DNA of 64,000 bases from Amblyomma americanum (Eukaryota > Arthropoda > Arachnida > Ixodida > Ixodidae), in the NCBI RefSeq assembly GCF_052857255.1, contig NC_135504.1:147338121-147402120 (forward strand), read 5' to 3'. A program made the position numbers and the translations under genes. The notes beneath the pieces were generated by a model, which did not search any database, was not told where the DNA came from, and was given only the letters and a program-made list of their open reading frames with translations. Positions within the stretch are counted from its first letter, which is position 1. Each line of letters begins with the position of its first letter. This document shows, one piece after another, positions 58,101 through 64,000 of the stretch.

Positions 58101-60804
58101 TACATGCTTTTCGCGCAGTTAAAAGAGAAAAAGTTTTGACGCGTATCAGAGGAAGACTTGTAAAACCGATGTGTTCAGATATAGCTCGTTTCGGTCTAAA
58201 ACAGCTTGTTTCGTTGTATTAAGCAAGAATACATGCTTTTCGCGCAGTTATAAGAGAAAAAGTTTTGACGCCTATTGGACTTGTAAAACCGATGTGTTCA
58301 GATTTAGCTCATCTCGGTCTAAAACAGCTTGTTTCGTTGTATTAAGCACGAATACATGCTTTTCGCGCAGTTATAAGAGAAAAAGTTTTGACGCGTATCA
58401 GAGGAAGACTTGTAAAACTGATGTGTTCAGATATAGCTCGTTTCGGTCTAAAACAGCTTGTTTCGTTGTATTAAGCAAGAATACATGCTTTTCGCGCAGT
58501 TATAAGAGAAAAAGTTTTGACGCGTGTCACAGGGACACTTGTAAAACCGATGTGTTCAGATTTACCTCGTTTCGGACTAAAACAGCTTGTTTCGTTGGAT
58601 TAAGCACGAATACATGCTTTTCGCGCATTTATAAGAGAAAAAAGTTTTGATGCGTATCACATGGACACATTTAAAACCGATGTGTCCAGATTTAGCTCGT
58701 TTCGGTCTAAAACAGCTTGTTTCGTTGTATTAAGCACGAATACATGCTTTTCGCGCAGTTATAAGAGAAAAAGTTTTGACGCGCATCACATGGACACTTG
58801 TAAAACCGATGTGTTCAGATTTAGCTCGTTTCGGTCTAAAACAACTTGTTTCGTTGTATTAAGCACGAATACATGCTTTTCGCGCAGTTATAAGAGAAAA
58901 AGTTTTGACGCGTGTCACAGGGACACTTGTAAAACCGATGTGTTTAGATATAGCTCGTTTTGGTATAAAACAGCTTGTTTCGTTGTTTTAAGCACGAATA
59001 CATGCTGTTCGCGCAGTTAAAAGAGAAAAAGGTTTGACGCGTCTCACAGGGACACTTGTAAAACCGATGTGTTCAGATTTAGCTCGTTTCGGTCTAAAAC
59101 AGCTTGTTTCGTTGTATTAAGCAAGAATACATGCTTTTCGCGCAGTTATAAGAGAAAAAGTTTTGACGCGTGTCACAGGGACACTTGTAAAACCGGTGTT
59201 CAGATTTACCTCGTTTCGGACTAAAACAGCTTGTTTCGTTGGATTAAGCACGAATACATGTTTTTCGCGCAGTTATAAGAGAAAAAGGTTTTGACGCGAT
59301 TCACATGGACACATTTAAAACCGATGTTTTCAGATTTAGCTCGTTTCGGTCTAAAACAGCTTGTTTCGTTGTATTAAGCAAGAATACATGCTTTTCGCAC
59401 AGTTATAAGAGAAAAAGATTTGACGCGTTTCACAGGGACACTTGTAAAACCGATGTGTTCAGATTTAGCTCGTTTCGGTCTAAAAAAACTTGTTTCGTTG
59501 TATTAAGCACGAATACATGCTTTTCGCGCAGTTATAAGAGAAAAAGTTTTGACGCGTGTCACAGGGACACTTGTAAAACCGATGTGTTTAGATATAGCTC
59601 GTTTTGGTATAAAACAGCTTGCTTCGTTGTTTTAAGCAAGAATACGTGCTTTTCGCGTAGTTATAGAAGAAAAAGTTCTGACGCGTATTAGAGGGACTTG
59701 TAAAACAGTTGTGTTCAGATTTTGCTCATCTCGGTCTAAAACAGCTTGTTTCGTTGTATTAAGCACGAATACATGCTTTTCGCGCAGTTATAAGAGAAAA
59801 AGTTTTGACGCGTATCAGAGGAAGACTTGTAAAACTGATGTGTTCAGATCTAGCTCGTTTCGGTCTAAAACAGCTTGTTTCGTTGTATTAAGCAAGAATA
59901 CATGCTTTTCGCGCAGTTATAAGAGAAAAAGTTCTGACGCGTATTAGAGGGACTTGTAAAACCGATGTGTTCAGATTTAGCTCATCTCGGTCTAAAACAG
60001 CTTGTTTCGTTGTATTAAGCACGAATACATGCTTTTCGCGCAGTTATAAGAGAAAAGTTTTGACGCGTCTCACAGGGACACTTGTAAAACCGATGTGTTC
60101 AGATTTAGCTCGTTTTGGTCTAAAACAACTTGTTTCGTAGTATTAAGCACGAATACATGCTTTTAGCCCAGTTATAAGAGAAAAAGTTTTGACGCTTATC
60201 ACATGGACACTTGTAAAACCGATGTGTCTAAAACAGCTAGTTCGTTGTATTAAGCACGAATACATGCTGTTCGCGCAGTTATAAGAGAAAAAGTTTTGAC
60301 GCGTGTCACAGGGACACTTGTAAAACCGATGTGTTCAGATTTAGCTCATCTCGGTCTAAAACAGCTAGTTTCGTTGTATTAAGCACGAATACATGCTTTT
60401 CGCGCAGTTATAAGAGAAAAGTTTTGACACGTATCACGTGTATACTTGTAAAACCGATGTGTTTAGATATAGCTCATTTTGGTATCAAAACCGCTTGTTT
60501 CGTTGTTTTAAGCAAGAATACGTGCTTTTCGCGTAGTTATAGAAGAAAAAGTTTTGACGCGTATTGGACTTGTAAAACCGATGTGTTCAGATTTAGCTCA
60601 TCTCGGTCAAAAACAGCTTGTTTCGTTGTATTAAGCACGAATACATGCTTTTCGCGCAGTTATAAGAGGAAAAGTTTTGACGCGTATCACATGGACACTT
60701 GTAAAACCGATGTGTTCAGATCTAGCTCGTTTTGGTCTAAAACAGCTTGTTTCGTTGTATTAAGCAAGAATACATGCTTTTCGCGCAGTTATAAGAGAAA
60801 AAGT
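52200..60804 (+). repeat. Higher-order repeat, 3957-bp period, two copies, second expanded
   Basis: Copy one is about 52200-56156 and copy two about 56157-60804. The shift is 3957 bp at the left (52409/56366, 53178/57135), rises to 4714 bp after about 58260 (53947/58661, 54591/59305, 54997/59711), then falls to 4585 bp near the right end (55746/60331). The 757-bp rise is the inserted double 378-bp block; the later 129-bp drop is the loss of one monomer. Shared private variants include gtcaaaaacagc near 56022/60607 and ggtatcaaaaccgc near 55898/60483. Confidence 0.8.
57376..58131 (+). repeat. Local 378-bp direct duplication (three-monomer block)
   Basis: Two adjacent blocks, about 57376-57753 and 57754-58131, are the same three-monomer string, including the private gtcagagggacgcttg variant (57508 and 57886). 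The first block ends in a gagaaaatgtttgacg variant that the second lacks. This accounts for almost all of the extra length in the second copy of the surrounding HOR and shows amplification on the scale of a few monomers. Confidence 0.85.
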
Positions 60805-61920
60805 TTTGACGCGTTTCACAGGGACACTTGAAAAACCGATGTGTTCAGATTTAGCTCGTTTCGGTCTAAAACAACTTGTTTCGTTGTATTAGGCACGAAT
60901 ACATGCTTTTAGCCCAGTTATAAGAGAAAAAGTTTTGACGCGTATCAGAGGAACACTTGTAAAACCGATGTGTTGTGATTTAGCTCATCTCGGTCTAAAA
61001 CAACTTTTTTCGTTGTATTAAGCACGAATACATGCTTTTCGCGCAGTTATAAGAGAAAAAGTTTTGACGCGTATCACATGGACACTTGTAAAACCGATGT
61101 GTTCAGATCTAGCTCGTTTTGGTCTAAAACAGCTTGTTTCGTTGTATTAATCAAGAATACATGCTTTTCGCGCAGTTATAAGAGAAAAAGTTTTGACGCG
61201 TTTCGCAGGGACACTTGTAAAACCGTTGTGCTCAGATTACTCTCGCTTCGGTCTAAAACAACTTGTTTCGTTGTATTAAGCACGAATACATGCTTTTAGC
61301 CCAGTTATAAGAGAAAAAGTTTTGACGCTTATCACATGGACACTTGTAAAACCGATGTGTCTAAAACAGCTAGTTCGTTGTATTAAGCACGAATACATGC
61401 TGTTCGCGCAGTTATAAGAGAAAAAGTTTTGACGCGTGTCACAGGGACACTTGTAAAACCGATGTGTTCAGATTTAGCTCATCTCGGTCTAAAACAGCTA
61501 GTTTCGTTGTATTAAGCACGAATACATGCTTTTCGCGCAGTTATAAGAGAAAAAGTTTTAACGCGTATCAGAGGAAGACTTGTAAAACCGATGTGTTGTG
61601 ATTAACCTCGTTTCGGTCTAAAACAGCTTGTTTCGTTGTATTAGGCACGAATACATGCTGTTCGCGCAGTTATAAGAGAAAAAGTTTTGACGCGCCTCAC
61701 AGGGACACTTGTAAAACCGATGTGTTCAGATTTAGCTCGTTTTGGTCTAAAACAGCTTGTTTCGTTGTATTAAGCACGAATACATGCTGTTCGCGCAGTT
61801 ATAAGAGAAAAAGTTTTGACGCGTGTCACAGGAACACTTGTAAAACCGATGTGTTCAGATTTAGCTCATCTCGGTCTTAAACAGCTAGTTTCGTTGTATT
61901 AAGCACGAATACATGCTTTT
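60805..61920 (+). repeat. Array edge; last monomer truncated
   Basis: The final nine or so monomers carry more unshared changes than the interior, for example gcgtttcgcagggac, a core reading cagattactctcgcttcgg near 61230, gacgcgcctcacag near 61689 and ggtcttaaac near 61870. The last unit starts at 61813 and is cut after atgctttt at 61920, lacking about 21 bp. Beyond that point there is no satellite similarity. Confidence 0.75.
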
Positions 61921-62104
61921 ACAGGGTGAGTTGTTGGGCTAGTTGGTGTTCGGATTTTACAGGCATATTTTTAGCGCAAAGGACGGGACGAGATACAGAC
62001 AAGACAAGCACGGGCGCTACTGACAACTGCTTTATTGAAGAAAGATCGAGGCATATAAATACATATCTGGCCTGCGCCAGCGCTACCTAACAAGGAACTT
62101 GGAA
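61921..62104 (-). other. 3' untranslated region of the Penelope-like element
   Basis: This 184-bp stretch between the endonuclease stop (62105) and the satellite has no reading frame of note. It contains AATAAA on the element strand and ends, next to the array, in a segment reading gagttgttgggctagttggt on the plus strand, a string I recall from tick repetitive DNA. No hammerhead core (CTGATGA with GAAA) is seen. Confidence 0.65.
62031..62036 (-). promoter_or_regulatory. Candidate poly(A) signal AATAAA of the retroelement
   Basis: Plus-strand tttatt reads AATAAA on the element strand, about 69 nt after the endonuclease stop codon. This is a suitable distance for a cleavage and polyadenylation signal, though one hexamer alone is weak evidence. 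Confidence 0.5.
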
Positions 62105-62488
62105 TCACAGCAGATGACGCGATAGAAAATCGATCTCAGCATTATACAAAACTACAGACGTGTCACTAACGCAGTTCTGACCCCCTTTCCTGACAAAGAA
62201 AGCTTCCAAAGTTTCACGGGCAGCTTTTTGACAACTTCTGCCGAGGATTGAAGCACTCCGGAACCGTGGCTCACACTTGGTGCAAGCAATGCAGTGGGCA
62301 ACTAAATTCGTGCGTTCCTTATTGTAGATATCTTTAGCATGCTCCCGGAGTCGATCGTTTACGCAGCGCCCTGTCTGGCCTATGTACACCTTGCCACATG
62401 ACAGGGGAATCCTGTACACGACGTTCATAGCGCACTGCACAAACCGTTTTTCGTGGTTCTTATGACAGCCCCTTTTTTGTCTTCGCAA
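62105..62488 (-). CDS. GIY-YIG endonuclease domain of the Penelope-like element
   Basis: This 127-residue frame, nominally from a TTG at 62488, carries the endonuclease. VVYRIPLSCGKVYIG holds the GIY-like VVY (Tyr25) and the YIG (35-37). RLREH follows with Arg46, the usual catalytic arginine, and RETLEAF near 91-97 provides the likely metal-binding Glu92. A His/Cys cluster (H65-C66, C69, C72) fits the zinc-finger-like insert of PLE endonucleases. The domain nicks target DNA to prime reverse transcription. It overlaps the RT frame by 64 bp and lies one base out of register with it, so it is made only if that shift is bypassed. TTG is simply the first start-like codon after the frame opens; in an intact element this is the C-terminus of the RT polyprotein. 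Confidence 0.88.
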   Translation of the reverse strand: MRRQKRGCHKNHEKRFVQCAMNVVYRIPLSCGKVYIGQTGRCVNDRLREHAKDIYNKERTNLVAHCIACTKCEPRFRSASILGRSCQKAARETLEAFFVRKGGQNCVSDTSVVLYNAEIDFLSRHLL

Positions 62489-63537
62489 GTAATGCGGCGG
62501 CTCAGCTGAGCAAGTTTCTTAGGGGCTGAAAAAACCATAGGCACGTCAAACCTTTTAGCCACCTTTTTCAGGTTGTGGGATACCTTGTGCAGGTACGGTA
62601 CCACTTCCGGCTTTTGCTGACCATCCATAGTCTTTGCTGCAGATGTGCGCTTACCAGGATTCATTTTTTTGAGGAGCGTTTCCGCGACTGCCATCACGAC
62701 CGACCCAGGGAAGCCGGCTGAAAACAGCCTACCCAATTGATGCTCAAAACTTGCCTGCATCTCATGGACACACGACTTCCTTAGCGCCAAATCCAAGCAG
62801 AGAGTTGCTATGCCTCTCTTTACTATTTTCGAATGAGAGGAGTCGTACGGCAAGAGCTCTTTTTGTGCTCGGGGAGAATACGCCCAGCAGACGTGCTTTT
62901 CCCTGAACATAAGCCTCAAGTCTAAAAACTTAAGAATCCCTTCGACTGGAAGTTCGTAGGTAAAACTGAGCCCTCTGCCATGTAGTTTAAAATCATCAAG
63001 AACACACTGTAGTGTTCGCTCATTAGAAATGGGGCAGAGGTTGTTTAAAACAATTAAAAAGTCGTCCATAAAACGAAAAACTTTAAGGACTTTGTCATTG
63101 TTAAAATGATTAAAATGATCGTGTAAAGAGCGATCAATATATGATAAAAAAATGTTGCACAAGCCAGGGGCGATGCATGAACCAATGCTAATGCCCTTCT
63201 TTTGTAGATAAAACTTTTCGTCAAATTTGATAAAAGTGGAACGAAGATAAAATTCTAAAAGGCCTAAAAAGTTGTCTACCGTCAAACCTGCAGCATTCTG
63301 GAAAGCCACAGCACCATTTTCATCAATGCAATCTTTGACGGCAGCAAACAATTCAGGGTGAGGCACAGCATAAAAGAGCTCTTCTACATCGATAGAGAAG
63401 GCATACTTCACGTCACTATTCTCTTCAAAAAATCGAACTATATCGGTAGAGTTTTTCACGAGGAAGGGGTCATTTATCACAAGGCCATTCAACACCTTCA
63501 AAAGAAACTTACTGACACAATGCTGCCATGTACTACC
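62425..63537 (-). CDS. Penelope-like reverse transcriptase, 5'-truncated
   Basis: The frame is open from the head-to-head junction (63537) to a TGA at 62425, 370 codons. The first nominal start is a TTG at 63501, but the frame is open upstream of it (reading ...STWQHCVSKFLLK), so that is not a true start; the real N-terminus is missing. Numbering from the TTG, motif A is SIDVEELFYAVP with Asp38, motif B is KKGISIGSCIAPGLCN (about 101-116), motif C is FRFMDDFLIV with Asp146-Asp147, and a later FLDL lies at 192-195. All three catalytic aspartates are therefore kept. It would copy element RNA into DNA by target-primed synthesis. The last residues after CEDKKG (from about 62478 down) are out of frame with the endonuclease and are not expected element sequence. 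Confidence 0.9.
   Translation of the reverse strand, partial: GSTWQHCVSKFLLKVLNGLVINDPFLVKNSTDIVRFFEENSDVKYAFSIDVEELFYAVPHPELFAAVKDCIDENGAVAFQNAAGLTVDNFLGLLEFYLRSTFIKFDEKFYLQKKGISIGSCIAPGLCNIFLSYIDRSLHDHFNHFNNDKVLKVFRFMDDFLIVLNNLCPISNERTLQCVLDDFKLHGRGLSFTYELPVEGILKFLDLRLMFREKHVCWAYSPRAQKELLPYDSSHSKIVKRGIATLCLDLALRKSCVHEMQASFEHQLGRLFSAGFPGSVVMAVAETLLKKMNPGKRTSAAKTMDGQQKPEVVPYLHKVSHNLKKVAKRFDVPMVFSAPKKLAQLSRRITCEDKKGAVIRTTKNGLCSAL
62450..62911 (-). repeat. Left arm of a large inverted repeat
   Basis: This arm pairs with 63539-64000 and probably continues leftward beyond 62450, because the match is still perfect where the window ends. The spacer between arms is 627 bp (62912-63538) and holds the RT catalytic motifs. 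A transcript across both arms could fold into a long hairpin. Confidence 0.9.
62466..62481 (-). other. Frame break between RT and GIY-YIG at an A6G4 run
   Basis: On the minus strand the sequence GAC-AAAAAAGGGG-CTGTC marks the point where RT coding stops making family sense and GIY-YIG coding begins in another frame. Joining them needs one extra base or a net -1 slip. The plus-strand copy has the same A6G4 run at about 63970-63979, so the break is shared by both copies. It may be an inherited mutation or, less likely, a programmed slip; the classic X-XXY-YYZ pattern is not met because a C precedes the As. Confidence 0.7.
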
Positions 63538-63538
63538 C

Positions 63539-64000
63539 TATGTTCAGGGAAAAGCACGTCTGCTTGGCGTATTCTCCCCGAGCACAAAAAGAGCTCTTGC
63601 CGTACGACTCCTCTCATTCGAAAATAGTAAAGAGAGGCGTAGCAACTCTCTGCTTGGATTTGGCGCTAAGGAAGTCGTGTGTCCATGAGATGCAGGCAAG
63701 TTTTGAGCATCAATTGGGTAGGCTGTTTTCAGCCGGCTTCCCTGGGTCGGTCGTGATGGCAGTCGCGGAAACGCTCCTCAAGAAAATGAATCCTGGTAAG
63801 CGCACATCTGCAGCAAAGACTATGGATGGTCAGCAAAAGCCGGAAGTGGTACCGTACCTGCACAAGGTATCCCACAACCTGAAAAAGGTGGCTAATAGGT
63901 TTGACGTGCCTATGGTTTTTTCAGCCCCTAAGAAACTTGCTCAGCTGACCCGCCGCATTACTTGCGAAGACAAAAAAGGGGCTGTAATAAGAACCACGAA
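63539..64000 (+). mobile_element. Second Penelope-like element fragment, inverted, head to head with the first
   Basis: This segment matches the reverse complement of 62450-62911 with no net indel and about six substitutions (roughly 98.7% identity). It begins inside the RT gene, just after the FLDL motif, and runs off the window end. Position x here pairs with 126450 - x in the first copy. Its 5' end abuts the 5' end of the minus-strand copy, so the two diverge from 63538/63539. It is a separate, more severely 5'-truncated copy of the same family. Confidence 0.93.
63540..64000 (+). CDS. Partial Penelope-like RT C-terminal region (runs off window)
   Basis: The frame from the ATG at 63540 (MFREKHVCLAYSPRAQ...) is open to the window end, 153 codons plus two bases. 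It equals the region after the RT catalytic core in the minus-strand copy, so it contains none of the RT catalytic aspartates. Compared with that copy it has four amino-acid changes (Trp to Leu, Ile to Val, Lys to Asn, Ser to Thr) and two synonymous ones. This ATG is an internal Met of the RT, so the fragment is not expected to be functional. The A6G4 frame break is present close to the window end. Confidence 0.85.
   Translation, partial: MFREKHVCLAYSPRAQKELLPYDSSHSKIVKRGVATLCLDLALRKSCVHEMQASFEHQLGRLFSAGFPGSVVMAVAETLLKKMNPGKRTSAAKTMDGQQKPEVVPYLHKVSHNLKKVANRFDVPMVFSAPKKLAQLTRRITCEDKKGAVIRTT

Larger units (their letters stand above)
1..61920 (+). repeat. Satellite DNA array, ~129-bp monomer, head-to-tail
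   Basis: This is a tandem array of a 129-bp unit, about 39% G+C, always in the same orientation. Landmarks recur in order in every unit: gttttgacgcg, then cacttgtaaaaccgatgtg, a variable core around tagctcg, ggtctaaaacagcttgtttcg, gtattaagcacgaatacatg, ctttt-cgcgcag, ttataagagaaaaa. The array is already in progress at base 1 and stops in mid-monomer at 61920, giving about 480 units by estimate. Most units carry one MluI-type ACGCGT site at their start; a subset carries AGATCT in the core. I see no gene, RNA gene or inserted element inside. Plus-strand reading frames found here are by-products of a unit length divisible by three. The satellite family itself is not one I can name. Confidence 0.98.
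61921..63538 (-). mobile_element. Penelope-like retroelement (GIY-YIG class), 5'-truncated
   Basis: On the minus strand this element has, in order, a reverse transcriptase frame, a GIY-YIG endonuclease frame and a 3' UTR with AATAAA. An RT followed by GIY-YIG is diagnostic of endonuclease-bearing Penelope-like elements. The 3' end abuts the satellite at 61920/61921. The 5' end is lost at about 63538, where sequence switches to an inverted second copy. What precedes RT motif A is only about 50 residues, so the N-terminal part of the usual ORF is missing. The copy is probably dead: truncated and frame-broken. The 3' tail and protein wording resemble elements I associate with ticks, from memory only. 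Confidence 0.88.

Noticed and set aside
384..61299. Many plus-strand reading frames of 66-295 codons in the array
   Set aside because: They are the same 43-residue repeat restarted at each frame break. Substitutions are not biased to synonymous sites, indels are frequent, and no start context or splice pattern supports genes.
1..61920. CRISPR array
   Set aside because: Units are near-identical along their full 129 bp with no unique spacers, and the neighbouring element is eukaryotic.
1..61920. CENP-B box in the monomer
   Set aside because: The best candidate, starting at tttcggtctaaaacagc, keeps TTCG and the central A but matches only about six of the nine core positions, lacking CGGG.
62761..62775. 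Similarity of catggacacacgac in the retroelement to catggacacttg in the satellite
   Set aside because: The match is about 9 bp inside coding sequence, with no extension on either side; most likely chance.
63358..63627. Plus-strand 89-codon frame across the inverted-repeat junction
   Set aside because: It is antisense to the RT gene on its left and out of frame with the RT fragment on its right; it has no family resemblance.
61921..64000. Hammerhead ribozyme, as found in some Penelope-like elements and satellites
   Set aside because: No CTGATGA core was found on either strand here, and the monomer's closest strings (ctgatgtg, ctgacgcg) do not fit the core.

Overview
The window is almost entirely one satellite DNA array, and it looks like part of an arthropod genome, most probably a hard tick. 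Positions 1-61920 are an unbroken head-to-tail array of a roughly 129-bp monomer. It starts before the window and contains about 480 monomers by my estimate, all in the same orientation. No host gene is visible in it. The tick assignment is an inference from the retroelement at the right end: its GIY-YIG endonuclease wording and its 3' untranslated tail resemble Penelope-like elements I associate with tick genomes.

The array is not a plain repeat of one unit. Monomers fall into recognisable variants (107, 123, 127, 129 and 130 bp, plus base-substitution haplotypes), and ordered strings of variants are themselves repeated as higher-order repeats (HORs). Reading left to right, the HOR periods are about 1.54 kb (367-2799), 1903 bp (2185-5990), 2040 bp (6520-10599), a mosaic stretch, 4.97 kb (13410-24870), 2288 bp (23225-27655), 5999 bp (28020-40040, with the 2288-bp duplication nested inside), 3563/3692 bp (39497-47407), another mosaic stretch, and 3957 bp (52200-60804; the second copy has an extra 757 bp, made by a 378-bp local duplication). 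The last 1.1 kb before the boundary carries more private changes.

Because 129 = 3 x 43, one plus-strand frame stays open over several monomers and yields many predicted peptides of 66-295 residues, rich in Lys, Arg and Cys. I regard these as satellite artefacts, not genes. The frame is broken repeatedly by indels and stops, and differences between monomers do not favour synonymous sites.

The array stops in mid-monomer at 61920. From there a Penelope-like retroelement (PLE) lies on the minus strand: a 3' UTR with a poly(A) signal (61921-62104), a GIY-YIG endonuclease frame (62105-62488) and a reverse transcriptase frame (62425-63537). The two frames overlap and differ by a frameshift at an A/G homopolymer. 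The element is 5'-truncated at about 63538, where it meets head to head a second, plus-strand PLE fragment (63539 to the window end). That fragment is about 98.7% identical to the matching part of the first copy and shares its frame break. The two copies form a large inverted repeat with arms of at least 462 bp and a 627-bp spacer.
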